64,000 bases of DNA from Trichomonas vaginalis G3. Taxonomy: Eukaryota > Parabasalia > Trichomonadida > Trichomonadidae. The DNA lies in NCBI RefSeq assembly GCF_026262505.1, contig NC_067206.1:36099896-36163895 (forward strand), written 5' to 3'. This document shows, piece by piece, positions 9,846 through 20,748 of this stretch (its first letter is position 1; the number at the start of each line of letters is the position of its first letter). The position numbers and the translations under genes are program-made. Below the pieces are notes generated by a model, which had not been told where the DNA came from, did not search any database, and saw only the letters and a list, made by a program, of their open reading frames with translations.

Positions 9846-11106
9846 CTATTTTTGTTTTGAACCCGTTAAAATACGAAGTTCGGCTATTTCCTTGTTCTCC
9901 CCTTTTGATGCATAATCAAGAGTTGTTTTTCCAAATTTATTTTTTTCGTTGATATTTGTATTATATGAAATAAGAAGTAATAGTATTCCTTTATTTTTAC
10001 TCTTTGCTGCAAGTGAAAGAGCTGTATCTCCATTTCTATCTTTTTCATTGATATTTGCACCATTTAAAATAAGAAGTTCTGTTATTTCTTTGTGATAAAA
10101 GTTCACTGCCCAATTGACTTTTGTACCGTGTGAAAGAAGCAGCTCTATTGTTTCTTTATTATTAAATTCTGTAGCATAATGAAGAGTTGTTTTTTCCTTT
10201 TTATCTTTTTCGTTGATTTTTGCATGATTTGAAAGAAGAAGTGCTGCTGTTTCTTTATTATTATATTTTGCTCCATTCTGAAGAGCAGTTAATCCACAAT
10301 CATATTTATCATTGATTTTTGCACCAAGTGAAAGGAATTATTCGCAAAGAGAATTTATGCCGAATATTGACGAATAAACAAAACATTTCTTTAAATCATT
10401 TGTTTGATCGAAATAAACTAAAAATGATTCAAGATTTCTATTTTCTCCACATGCAGATATATCAATTTTTATATTCATTCATCAAAAATGTAACAAAATC
10501 AATATTGTGTGAAATAATTGCATACTTCATGCATTCTTTATTTGTAGTTTGATATTTCAAACATTCACTCATAATCTCTTGATTTCTTCCTAAAAATGAA
10601 AATCGTAAATATGTTTGAGTTATGTCTGAGTTAAATTTCGTTCTTAATAACTTGAAACAATCAACTGATCCATGGTAACAACATAATTCAAGTAATGAAT
10701 ATCCTGAATAAGTATTTGGATATAAAATGTTATAATGCTTTTGATTTTTATCAAATTTATCTCTTTCAATGAATTGTATGAATCTTTCTTTGTTATTATC
10801 CATAATCGCCTTGTAAATTGTATTTTCTGTATGAATATCAAGATCACTTAAATTAAACTTTTCGACATTTTCAGACTTGTCCAATGTAATTCCATACCAA
10901 TTATAAAATAGGACGTTAGATATGAGTGGAATTTTGCTAACCTGTTTTACATTGTAATCATCAGATTTATAAATATGAACAATTTTTTTACTTTCGAGCC
11001 TTTGAATTTGACATATATTGTTGTCACTCAAATAGTATATCACAATATAAGAAGTTTTTACTGGATGTTGTTCGCATTGTTTCGTAATTGGAATAATTAA
11101 TTTCAC
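9846..11106 (-). pseudogene. Broken trichomonad ankyrin-repeat gene
   Basis: The N-terminal part (10462-11106, 214 aa) has the helical pre-ankyrin region seen in the gene at 61634-63046 ('YSLLELCCYHGSVDCFKLLRTKF', 'CMKYAIISHNIDFVTFLMNE'). It has no ATG at its beginning (the frame opens at a GTG) and ends in a stop. Below it lie ankyrin repeats in other frames; 9846-10106 holds about two ('GDTALSLAAKSKNKGILLLL'). In the live paralogue these form one protein, so this copy has lost its frame at least once and probably its start. Its repeat region is closely related to the minus-strand ankyrin pieces in units A and B (16810 and 46079). Confidence 0.7.
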
Positions 11107-11406
11107 AAAAAAAATAAATTAAAGGTAAACCGAATAAATGAGAATGATGCTAACGACTATGTTGTATATATTGTGGAATTATTTTCTTCTGAGAAGTTAT
11201 TTTTGTCAAAATAAATATTGTAAATTTAATACAATATATTAAAATTACTGGTTTGTATTGAGAAAAGATTTCTTACTTGATGAGGGTCATATTTTCGCAA
11301 AGTTGTTTTTTCATAAAAAAAAATTGATTTCGGGGCACCCAAATTGGCATTTAAAATTTTTCTGAGGGAGTTCTATCGTCTATAAGGCACCCTGAAAAGG
11401 AAAAAA
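11107..11406. other. Intergenic leader upstream of gene X copy A
   Basis: No gene. The last ~50 bases ('TTCTATCGTCTATAAGGCAC') are a diverged version of the leader before the X copies at 17850 and 47117. There an extra ~85 bases lie between this leader and the coding region. Confidence 0.5.
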
Positions 11407-12216
11407 ATGGGTTGTACATGTTCATGTCGTCAAATACCTCATTATAACTTACAACAAGATATACCGTATACAGAAGAAGATTTGTTCAGAGATGTTTATT
11501 GCATTCGTCAATTCAGAAGAATTCAGAATTTTCCTGAAATTTGCAGAGAATTTGAAATAAATAAGAAAATAGTTCCCGATTGTAAAGAAGGGGATGATTT
11601 CGAGATTAAATACACGTTTCCAATAATACCATTCAGATGCGACAGTGAAAATGTTGATTTTCTCGTTGGATGTGACTATTATTTCATAGATAAGCAATAT
11701 AATATAGGTTATCTTCAACTAGTTTACACATATGATGAATCTATCACACCAATGGTTAAACGTTTTTCACAAAGAAAAACTAAGTCTGAAAATTCTGTTG
11801 AGAGGAGAATGCTTAAAATTGCGAAAATGTTATTAGAACCAATCGAAAAGAGTATTTTTCCAAAATCTGTCGATTTAAATTGCGATATATCTAAATTTTT
11901 TGAGTATAAACAATTGCTTCTCGAAACGTTTGATATCGAAGAACATCTTCTACAGGGGGATCCTCATAAAGCTATATTTGAATTATCTATGAAAAATAAA
12001 CCTTATCATCTTTATTGTCCATTTTACAGATATCACGCGAAGTTTTCAGAACCACCTTCTTTCATACCAAAGATTGACAGCCCTGATAGCAATCAAGACA
12101 AAAATAATGATCAAAAACAACAAAAGATTCAATCTCTAGAACAATTTGACGGAAAACCTGTCGAAATAGAAAGATACACCTATCAAAGTGGAATAAAATC
12201 AAATGATACTAAATAA
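11407..12216 (+). CDS. Gene X, copy A: 5' part of X-Y, cut by a MULE
   Basis: 269 residues in the open frame. The N-terminus MGCTCSCRQ is a textbook dual acylation signal: Gly2 for myristoylation and Cys3, 5 and 7 for palmitoylation. I infer attachment to the cytosolic face of a membrane. The rest is not recognised. It has an alpha/beta look, a basic stretch (about 119-135) and a Gln/Lys/Asn-rich end. Copy C shows the frame should continue into Y. Here a MULE inserted after 'KSNDTK', and the first bases of the element supply the stop. If expressed, the product is a truncated X domain. Copies B and C have AGG where this copy has the ATG. Confidence 0.6.
   Translation: MGCTCSCRQIPHYNLQQDIPYTEEDLFRDVYCIRQFRRIQNFPEICREFEINKKIVPDCKEGDDFEIKYTFPIIPFRCDSENVDFLVGCDYYFIDKQYNIGYLQLVYTYDESITPMVKRFSQRKTKSENSVERRMLKIAKMLLEPIEKSIFPKSVDLNCDISKFFEYKQLLLETFDIEEHLLQGDPHKAIFELSMKNKPYHLYCPFYRYHAKFSEPPSFIPKIDSPDSNQDKNNDQKQQKIQSLEQFDGKPVEIERYTYQSGIKSNDTK
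12206..12214 (+). repeat. 9-bp target duplication, left (MULE copy A)
   Basis: ATACTAAAT, repeated at 13271-13279 on the other side of the element. It is present once in the uninterrupted gene of copy C. Confidence 0.9.
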
Positions 12217-13270
12217 GGGTTTCGTTTTGCTAAAATTGTCACTTTTATAGCATATTTGTTTTTGGATGTTTTGCGAAACCAAAAAAAAAAAAACTATGAT
12301 ATACAATGTGTGTGTAAAGAAAATACTTTATTTACTAGTTAAAAAAATCATTTGGTATTGATCAAGTTATTTTTTCTGGATAAGATATTATATGGATAAT
12401 TGGATAGAAAATACAATTATATAATCTTGTACCTGGTTTAATTAAGCTAATTGTCATCAGAAATTTGTAATTTTTATGAATTTCAGATTTTCTTTTCATT
12501 ACTGCTTTTCTTAATAGGTCAAGTTCTTATTTACGTTATAAAGTATGATATTTACAAATATCAAGTTATCATGTTTTTGAGAAATTATGAGAAACAAACA
12601 AAAATGAAAAAGATAGGAATAGCAATGAATAGTGATGTGGGTATAGAAAATGTAAGAGATATGAATGCAAAGCAATCAGTATTTAGGATATTGACCATAG
12701 ATTTCGAAAAAAAAATGCTGCATATTGAGCGAAAACTATGATTATATTATAAGGCTGTCATTTAAAGCATAATGAAACTATTCCCTTTTCATTTTAATCG
12801 AATAAGATAGTAAAGATTTTTGAATTAGCTAGAAACTGATGAGATGTTTTCACAAATCAGATTTTTAATCTCTATAATGCATAATTCACTCAATATCTCA
12901 ATTTTGATATTGCGAGATATTTTTGCTATCGGTTTCGCAATTTTGACACAATAGCAAGAGGGTTCTATAAGCATTATTATCAACGTAGAATCTGAATATC
13001 ATATCAGAAAATGTCGCAAATCTGACATTTACCCGACCAAATAGCAAAAATAATTGAATACTTTTCGCAAAAACTTTAAAAATCGATAAAAATATGAAAT
13101 ATAGATATTAAAGAGACTTTTTATATAATATTTATAAAGATTTTCCAAAAATATGATACCGCAAAATTAAAAAAGTGACGTCTTGAGTGGAGTCAAAGGT
13201 CGAAATTGCTAGCTAAATGTTTTTTTAGTGAAATTACGTATTGTACGTTTTTTCGCAAAACGAAACCCTT
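12215..13270. mobile_element. Non-autonomous Mutator-like element (MULE), copy A
   Basis: 1056 bp with perfect 16-bp terminal inverted repeats (AAGGGTTTCGTTTTGC at the left, its complement at 13255-13270) and a 9-bp target duplication. This combination fits the Mutator superfamily, which is known in Trichomonas. Subterminal GTCACTTTT motifs lie in inverted orientation near both ends (about 12238 and 13170), and TTTCGCAA-type motifs recur inside. The longest open frame (12451-12741, 96 aa) resembles no transposase, so I call it non-autonomous. The empty site is visible in copy C (about 48029-48049). Confidence 0.85.
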
Positions 13271-13782
13271 ATACTAAATATTCTAATATTAAAGAAGATT
13301 ATGAATTTCAAGATTACAGTCTTTCTTACAATCCGATCCCAAAGAAAAAGTATGACTTCTTATTCGATGTTAAAAATGGAGAGCAGAAAAAATTTATAGA
13401 TTCTGAAGGAGAATTTTATCAACCTGTGATTGCATTTCGAGGAGTTTTCAAAGATCGTGTCTTCTTTTTCTATGGAACAAGTCTCTTTGTTGTATCAAAG
13501 TATGGTGATATAAGTCCAGGATCACTCGTTATAATGCCCTATTGTTACTGCCCTTTATATAATTTTGACGGATTTCGCGATCCAATTGGTTGGCTTGAAA
13601 AGAAGATTGTTAAGGAGATGTTAAAGTACTTTTCAGAAGACAGTATTTATCAGAAGAATCCAGTTTTCTATGATGATTGGGCAGATGAAGGCTTACCATG
13701 TTATGGTATTGAATCTGCACATTTTTATCCAGATTGTTTCATTCCAATGGGGGATATTATACCGCAAAGCTATGAATATTAA
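13271..13782 (+). pseudogene. Gene Y part of X-Y, copy A, cut off by the MULE
   Basis: The 3' ~167 codons of the X-Y gene, identical in sense to residues ~283-449 of copy C ('KYDFLFDVKNGEQKKF', 'GSLVIMPYCYCPLY', 'GWLEKKIVKEMLKYF'). The frame is open upstream into the MULE end as far as a GTG at 13228, so the first residues of that frame come from the transposon and are not native. No function is recognised. Because the MULE supplies a stop after X, Y has no natural start here. Confidence 0.7.
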
Positions 13783-14362
13783 ATCCATATCATTTATTTT
13801 TTGAGAAATTTAAAAATTATTATTGATTTGTCTAATTTAGAGAGTTTGGAATGTTAAATTGCAATTTTATTCTTATTGCGGAACTTTGACACGAAAGTTT
13901 CAACAGTGTACTGTTGTTTATCACCGCATATCATTCTGGGAGACTTGCATAGGTAATATCTACCAGAATGACACATAGAAAGCTACAAGAATGCATATGG
14001 CACTCTTGAATGCGGAACGATATGCCATTCTGGGAGACATACACAAGCATTTAATTCTCTTCTTGATACAAATATTGATTCCATTGCAGACTGAAGATTT
14101 AAAACAAATGGATTTTATCTGTTCTTGAGAAAACCAAGAAAATGAGAACACCTTTTCCGTGACAAACTGATTGCGCAAGGACTCTCAAATGCTCTTGAAC
14201 GAATGAGAACTCACATTAAAAGAATGCGGAGAATGGTTATCAATTATGAGAGGATAGTTATCTGCTTGAAAGACATTCTGTACAGAATACGTGGTATAAG
14301 TAGAACTCGAGAAAGATGAGAGTATAAATACACAATTCCATCTAATTCCATGTGCACTTTTG
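13783..14362. other. Non-coding block after Y, shared by units A, B and C
   Basis: 580 bp without a gene. It has several imperfect inverted repeats around a CATTCTGGGAGAC motif (about 13930 and 14030) and a TATAAATAC sequence near 14332. Homologous sequence follows Y in B (43050-43629) and, more diverged, in C (48547 to about 48945). In C the homology stops where the HD-gene fragment begins in A and B. Confidence 0.5.
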
Positions 14363-15045
14363 CAATGTGATATTGATGTTAATAATTTATTAATAAATTC
14401 GACTACCTTTCACGTGATATGAATCGTGCATTGAATACTGGCTCATTCATTTATGACAGACTTATTTATAACAGCCGTGTAATTGATGATCAACTTTGTT
14501 GGAAGTTTTCAGAAATACCAACAATCGAAATGTTCTTTTATAACTTCAATGATATGGCAGAGCGGGTTTACAAGCACAGAGTTGTTCAAGCAATCGAATT
14601 AATGATTATGGATATTTTCGACGTCTTCTTTGAGAAAGTCGACATTACAGAACTTACGCAGGATCCAAATGTCTTCGTTCAGTACGATGACCGTATCCTT
14701 TATTCAGTAGAGTTGAACGAATACGGAGAAAAAGCGAAAAATATCTCAGATCGAATCATCAGACGCGATCTTTACAAGTTTATTGGCGAAGTACGTATTG
14801 CTCCAAAGAATTCTGGTGGAGAAAAGTACAGCCAACGCCATCCAAAGAGTATCGAAGAAGATATCGTCGAAAAAGTCGACGGATTGACAACAGATGACAT
14901 CCGTGTTGTATCATCTAGGTTTAGATATGGATTAACACGCGATCGCCATCCTTTGCTTTGCATTCCTTTCTGGAAAGAAGAGAATCAAAAGATTTTCCTT
15001 ACAAAAGACCAAATTTCTGCTATCAATCCTGATTCTATCTTATAA
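14363..15045 (+). pseudogene. 5'-truncated fragment of the HD (SAMHD1-like) gene, unit A
   Basis: It matches 8732-9394 of the HD gene almost base for base. It starts in the 'CDIDVNKFDY' stretch, where a short AT duplication disturbs the join, and ends with a new tail ('PDSIL') after the match breaks at 'AINP'. The open frame 14419-15045 (208 aa) begins at an internal Met. It lacks every HD metal ligand, so it cannot be an HD hydrolase. Confidence 0.85.
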
Positions 15046-15202
15046 TTTCTAATTTACTATTGACATTATACCATTTTATATCAATAAACGTAATAAAAAT
15101 ACATAATGATCCGAAATCCGTGATATCATTGTTAATTCCATGTATAACATTGAATTTTTTCTCTTAATTAATAATAAAGATATTTTATCTGGTAAATTAC
15201 AA

Positions 15203-16645
15203 ATGCGTTCCCCATTAATGTCTGATCAATACATTCATCTAAACAAATATGGGGAACTGCGAAATATGTACAAATACTACATCGATTTGTATGATGCATT
15301 GTATCAGCTTAAAACTGAAAAGGAAGAAGAACTCAACAAGATTTACAAAAAGGTCCAAACAGAATTGATCGACTCAAATAGATTCCTACCCCAACGCATT
15401 GTTGAAGATATTTTGAATATCATTCCGAGTAATAATCGCTATACAAAGTCATATTTATCTCTTGTGAAAATCATATGTGATGACTAACATGTCAATGAGA
15501 TCAATAGTGTTGATCCTATTTCAAACTTTTTTTTACAAAGAATATGGAATTAAATTAGGCAAGTCATGTGATTTCGAAAAAAATAACACAAAAGATCTGG
15601 ATATTCTTACAACAATAATTATGAATAATGACTTAGAAAGATTTATTTCATTCACCGAAAGAGAAGTTTTTGATAAAGATCAAGAACTTGAAAACAAATT
15701 ATATGAAAGTAGTACAGATAATTTTTCATTCATTGACTTATATTGTTACTATGGAGCAGTTGATTGTTTCAAGTTATTAAGAACGAAATTTAAATCAGAA
15801 ATAACTCAAACATGTTTACAATTTTCATTTTTAGGAAGAAATCAAGAGATAATGAGTGGATGTTTGAAATATCAAACTCCAAATGAAGAATGAATGAAGT
15901 ATGCATTTATCTCACACAACATTGATTTTGTTACATTCTTGATGAATGAATTCAATTTAGAGATCAGTTTAGAAGAATGCGAAATTTACAATAATCTCGA
16001 TTCCTTTTTAGTTTATTTCGATCAAACTAATGATATTAGCAAATGTTTTGCTTATTCATCGATGTTTAATATTCCACCCTTTTGGGAATATTTCCTTTCA
16101 CTTGGTGCTGATATCAATGCAAAAAACGATAATGGAGAAACCGCTCTTTTTGGTGCAGCATCTAATAATAGTTAAGAAACAGCCAAATTTCTGATTTCAC
16201 ATGGTATAATTATCAATGAAAAAGATAATGTTGGAAAAACCGCTCTTCATTATGCAGCAGAAAAAATATTAGAGAAACAGCTGAACTTCTTATTTCACAT
16301 GATGCAAATATCAATGAAAAAGATAGTGTTGGAAAAACTGCTCTTCATAGTGCAGCATATAATAATAGTAGAGAAACAGCTGAACTTCTTATTTCACACG
16401 GTGTAAATATCAATGAAAAAGATAATGATGGAGAAACCGCTCTTCATGATGCAGCATATGGTAATAGTAGAGAAGCAGCTGAACTTCTTATTTCACATGG
16501 TATAAATATCGATGAAAAAAATAATGATGGAAGAACCGCTCTTCATTATGCAGCAGAAAAAAATATTAGAGAAACAGCTGAACTTCTTATTTCACATGGT
16601 GCAAAGAATATAGTTCCTTATATAATACCTCGCTTTCATTTCTAA
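15203..16645 (+). pseudogene. Broken ankyrin-repeat gene, plus strand, unit A
   Basis: Paralogue of the ankyrin gene at 61634-63046: 'IHLNKYGELRNMYKYYIDLYDALYQ' region near 15230, the cysteine-rich 'YCYYGAVDCFKLLRTKF' region near 15740, then five to six ankyrin repeats ('GETALFGAASNN', 'GKTALHYAAEK') to about 16605. The reading is interrupted by frame changes near 15480-15530, by a TGA replacing a Cys codon at 15891-15893, and by a TAA and a frame change in the first repeats. It is a pseudogene. An ATG at 15140 opens the first piece, but homology to the intact relative begins around 15203-15220. Confidence 0.8.
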
Positions 16646-16809
16646 GATGAATTTTATTAGAAGTAAAAAAATGTTTAGCTTTTCGTACTGCTCCTAATCG
16701 TAAAAATGATTTTTATTACTTTTCCATACTTTTATACTTTCATCAAGAATTCCAAATTAGGTCAAAAATTGAAAACTGTTTCACTCATTCAATATTGTTG
16801 CAAGGTGAA

Positions 16810-17830
16810 GAGGTGTTTGTATGAGAAATTCGGGAGATTGATATTTGCACCATTCAAAATAAGAAGTTATACCATTTCTTTTTGAGCAAAGTTCACTGCC
16901 CAATTGACTTTTGCACCGTGCGAAAGAAGCAGTTCTACTGTTTCTTTATTATTATATTTTGCTGCATTATTAAGAGATGTGACTTCCGAATTATCATATT
17001 CGTTGACTTTTGCACCATATGAAAGAAGAATTTCTGTGGTTTCTTTATTATTATATTCTGCGACATAATGAAGAGTTGTTTTTTCCTTTTTATCTTTTTC
17101 GTTGATTTTTGCATGATTTGAAAGAAGCAGCTCTACTGTTTCTTGATTATTAAATTCTGCAGCATAATGAAGAGTTGTTTTTTCCTTTTTATCTTTTTCG
17201 TTGATTTTTGCATGATTTGAAAGAAGCAGCTCTACTGTTTCTTGATTATTAAATTCTGCAGCATAATGAAGAGTTGTTTTTTCCTTTTTATCTTTTTCGT
17301 TGATTTTTGCATGATTTGAAAGAAGAAGTGCTGCTGTTTCTTTATTATTATATTTTGCTGCATTATGAAGAGCGGCTAATCCGTAATTATCTTTGTCATT
17401 GAATTTATGCCAAATACTGACGAATAAACAAAACATTTCTTTAAATCATTTGTTTGATCGAAATAAACTAAAAATGATCCACGATTTCTATTTTCTCCAC
17501 ATGCAAATATAATTGTCATTCATTATGCATTTTTTTAATAAAATTTTTGCATTTTATCTTCTGAGCATTCAAAAATTGTGAGGACGAATTGAATAGGTGC
17601 AAATAAATCAATTTTTATATGGTACTCATTCATCATATATGTAACAAAATCAATGTTGCGTGAAATAATTGCATATTTCCTGCATTCTTCATTTGGAGTT
17701 TAATATTTCAAGCATTCACTCATGATCTCTTGATTTCTTCCTAAAAATGAAAATTATAAACATATTTGAGTGATTTCTGAATTAATTTTCGTTCTTAATA
17801 ACTTGAAACAATCAAGTTTTAAAATTAAGG
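16810..17830 (-). pseudogene. Broken ankyrin-repeat gene, minus strand, unit A
   Basis: The longest piece, 16867-17436, holds about five ankyrin repeats; two are near-identical tandem copies ('KTTLHYAAEFNNQETVELLL'). Upstream on the minus strand (17440-17830) lie remnants of the pre-ankyrin region in other frames, matching 10462-10680. It faces the plus-strand ankyrin remnant tail to tail. It is closely related to the broken gene at 9846-11106. Confidence 0.75.
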
Positions 17831-17930
17831 TTAGTTTTTATGAGGGTCTTCTATCGTCTATGAAGCACCCTGAATTGAAAAGGGAAAAAATTGAAGTATT
17901 TTTTTTTTGAGGAGATAATTTAGCAAGTTC

Positions 17931-18775
17931 ATGTTTTTATTACCTAAAAATTGGTTTATGACAAAAAAAAGGGGTTGTACATGTTCATGTCGTCAAATAC
18001 CTCATTATAACTTACAACAAGATATACCGTATACAGAAGAAGATTTGTTCAGAGATGTTTATTGCATTCGTCAATTCAGAAGAATTCAGAATTTTCCTGA
18101 AATTTGCAGAGAATTTGAAATAAATAAGAAAATAGTTCCCGATTGTAAAGAAGGGGATGATTTCGAGATTAAATACACGTTTCCAATAATACCATTCAGA
18201 TGCGACAGTGAAAATGTTGATTTTCTCGTTGGATGTGACTATTATTTCATAGATAAGCAATATAATATAGGTTATCTTCAACTAGTTTACACATATGATG
18301 AATCTATCACACCAATGGTTAAACGTTTTTCACAAAGAAAAACTAAGTCTGAAAATTCTGTTGAGAGGAGAATGCTTAAAATTGCGAAAATGTTATTAGA
18401 ACCAATCGAAAAGAGTATTTTTCCAAAATCTGTCGATTTAAATTGCGATATATCTAAATTTTTTGAGTATAAACAATTGCTTCTCGAAACGTTTGATATC
18501 GAAGAACATCTTCTACAGGGGGATCCTCATAAAGCTATATTTGAATTATCTATGAAAATAAACCTTATCATCTTTATTGTCCATTTTACAGATATCACGC
18601 GAAGTTTTCAGAACCACCTTCTTTCATACCAAAGATTGACAGCCCTGATAGCAATCAAGACAAAAATAATGATCAAAAACAACAAAAGATTCAATCTCTA
18701 GAAAATTTGACGGAAAACCTGTCGAAATAGAAAGATACACCTATCAAAGTGGAATAAAATCAAATGATACTAAAT
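17931..18775 (+). pseudogene. Gene X, copy B, frameshifted and cut by a MULE
   Basis: Same X sequence as copy A. The Met of MGCTCSC is AGG here, so the open frame starts upstream with 14 extra residues (MFLLPKNWFMTKKR). One A is missing from a run near 18555, so the frame leaves X after residue ~209 and ends at 18701 in unrelated residues. A further small deletion lies near 18702. The MULE follows at 18776. Since copies A and B are otherwise near-identical, the homopolymer change could be an assembly error. Confidence 0.75.
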
Positions 18776-19143
18776 AAGGGTTTCGTTTTGCTAAAATTGT
18801 CACTTTTATAGCATATTTGTTTTTGATGTTTTGCGAAACCAAAAAAAAAAAAAAACTATGATATACAATGTGTGTGTAAAGAAAATACTTTATTTACTAG
18901 TTAAAAAAATCATTTGGTATTGATCAAGTTATTTTTTCTGGATAAGATATTATATGGATAATTGGATAGAAAATACAATTATATAATCTTGTACCTGGTT
19001 TAATTAAGCTAATTGTCATCAGAAATTTGTAATTTTTATGAATTTCAGATTTTCTTTTCATTACTGCTTTTCTTAATAGGTCAAGTTCTTATTTACGTTA
19101 TAAAGTATGATATTTACAAATATCAAGTTATCATGTTTTTTGA

Positions 19144-19149
19144 GAAATT
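19144..19149 (+). repeat. 6-bp target duplication, left (Polinton)
   Basis: GAAATT, repeated at 41849-41854. The undisturbed site occurs once at 12581-12586 in MULE copy A. Six bases is the usual Polinton duplication length. Confidence 0.95.
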
Positions 19150-20053
19150 AGTAGTATATGTTGAAGGGTTTTGTGACTTTTTTTGTTACGTCTATATATA
19201 GATGAAGGTATATTTTCACATCTTCTATATATAGATGATATAAAAATTTTTTCTTACGTTTTTTAAGTCATGAATTCGTAAGAAAGCGCGACATTATTAA
19301 ATAAATTAGTAATAAATATTATATACTAAACACATTTTAAAAAATTAACATTAATTTTAAAATAATTTATTTTTTTATCTTTTATAAAAGAAGCTATATA
19401 TAGATGATGTCAGATATTCCGCGATTAATTAAACATTGTTTAAATCCTGAATGGGTTAAACTTCAATTTAAAAAAATGAAGATTGTGAATTATTAAATGA
19501 ATATGAAAGCCAAAATAAGCTAATGAGGTATATAATATAATGATAAAAAATATTTAATTTCATGGAATCAATGGAGTCATAATCAAAGACCTCATAAACG
19601 AGAAGAAGAAATTGAAAATAATGAAATGGAAATCATTGATGACATTAAAGAGGATGGAATTCCTAAATTTTGTAGAAAAACCTTTAGAACTAAGTTAGGA
19701 GCATATAAACGTAGAGTATTAAATCCTGAATATCTTAAACATCAATTTAAAAAGGAAGACTGTGAATTATTAAACGCTAATGAATATGAAAATGCTAAAT
19801 CAAACTGAGATATAAATATATTGGAGTAATGAAAGGTGTAAAGATAAAGATAAAGTTTATTCAGTTTCATATAATAACTGGCACACGTTAGGGATAAGAA
19901 AACATTTAGGAGATTATGGGAAATGTTCTGATTCTTTAAATCTAGTATGTACGAGAGAATAAAAGAAATTAGAAATAATTATTTTCATGAATGAAAGATT
20001 CACTACCATAATGAAATAAAAAATAATTTTTTTAAAAAATAAACTTTAAAAAT
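19150..20053 (+). repeat. Polinton left terminal inverted repeat (~904 bp)
   Basis: Near-identical inverted match to 40946-41848. CTATATATAGATGA occurs three times (19192, 19225, 19394) within the first 260 bases. A small coding region lies in the inner part. Confidence 0.9.
19404..19960 (+). pseudogene. TIR-encoded small gene of the Polinton, left copy (broken)
   Basis: Part of the Polinton, lying wholly in the left TIR and reading inward. The encoded sequence carries a motif twice, of the form LNPE-x-x-K-x-QF-K-x-EDCELLN followed by a Lys/Arg/Tyr-rich stretch. That suggests a two-repeat helical, possibly nucleic-acid-binding protein. I do not recognise the family. The same gene stands in mirror orientation in the right TIR. 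Broken. Confidence 0.5.
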
Positions 20054-20063
20054 AAATTGAAAC

Positions 20064-20430
20064 TAATGATTATTTGAATTTATGAAATCAATAATTTGAT
20101 TCATTCGCTCTTCAATAATTTCTATTCTTTTTGTTAAATCATCTATTTTCATTAATGAGGCGATTCTTGATTGAGGAATAGATTTCAAACTAACCACCCC
20201 TTTTATTTTGAATTTTTGAATCCATCAACTTTAAACATTTTTCAATTTACATGTTGTCAATTCTTCAAATAATTTTTTTATTATTAGCATAATAGTCATT
20301 AAATTCTTCAACAGATGAAAAAATTTTTATTTCAGTTCAATTGGTTTAACAACGTTTATTTTTTGAACATTTTCACTTTCATTTATTTCTTCCTCCTTTG
20401 TTTCATTTATTTTTAAAATTGGTTTCATTT
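20064..20430 (-). pseudogene. Polinton small unknown gene remnant, minus strand
   Basis: Lys/Glu/Asn-rich short readings on the minus strand, starting near 20430 and ending just outside the TIR. It is broken and nothing is recognisable. It occupies the space between the TIR and the first plus-strand gene. Confidence 0.3.
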
Positions 20431-20492
20431 ATCATTAAATAAAATTAGAATATAAGTGATGAAATATATTTTTAATTAATATTAAATCAGAA

Positions 20493-20716
20493 ATGGCGGC
20501 AGGATTCTTTAAAAAAATTATGGGATGGAATTAAAAAGCTGCAGGTTGGGTTTATAAAAAGGTTATTAACCTGTTGCAAACTTTTTGGCACCAGTAGCGA
20601 AAACGGCAGGAACTATCATAGGTGGGGTATTAGGTACTAAAGCAGGTAATCCGGCGATGGGAGCACAAGCAGGTACGCAAATTGGTGGAATTGCTGAAGG
20701 ATACTTAATAAAATAG
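20493..20716 (+). pseudogene. Polinton small Gly/Ala-rich membrane-active-type protein, broken
   Basis: It begins MAAGFFKK and has a C-terminal half rich in Gly and Ala ('GTIIGGVLGTKAGNP', 'GAQAGTQIGG') of the glycine-zipper kind, which inserts into membranes. The neighbour on the opposite strand starts with the similar MAAGILRK. Small amphipathic or glycine-zipper virion proteins are known in adenoviruses and related elements; any such role here is inference. Broken. Confidence 0.4.
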
Positions 20717-20748
20717 GAGGTGGATAGTGGAAAAAATAAATATTATTT

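Larger units (their letters stand above)
11409..17971 (+). repeat. Tandem segmental duplication, unit A (~6.56 kb)
   Basis: This segment recurs in direct orientation as unit B (17972-47237). The offset at the start of X is 6563. From B to C it is 29,266, which is 22,699 (Polinton) + 6 (target duplication) + 6561. Apart from the Polinton, A and B differ mainly by one-base changes in homopolymer runs and a few substitutions. Content: X, MULE, Y, non-coding block, HD-gene fragment, plus-strand ankyrin remnant, minus-strand ankyrin remnant. Confidence 0.9.

Noticed and set aside
11449-11718. 89-aa minus-strand frame inside gene X, repeated in all three copies
   Set aside because: It repeats only because X is duplicated; it is antisense to X and looks like no protein.
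12451-12741. Transposase in the MULE
   Set aside because: The 96-aa frame has no DDE motif or zinc finger and the element is too short for an autonomous MULE.
13228-13270. Native start of gene Y at 13228
   Set aside because: The codons before 13271 are MULE terminal sequence and the start would be GTG; copy C shows Y is the 3' part of a larger gene.
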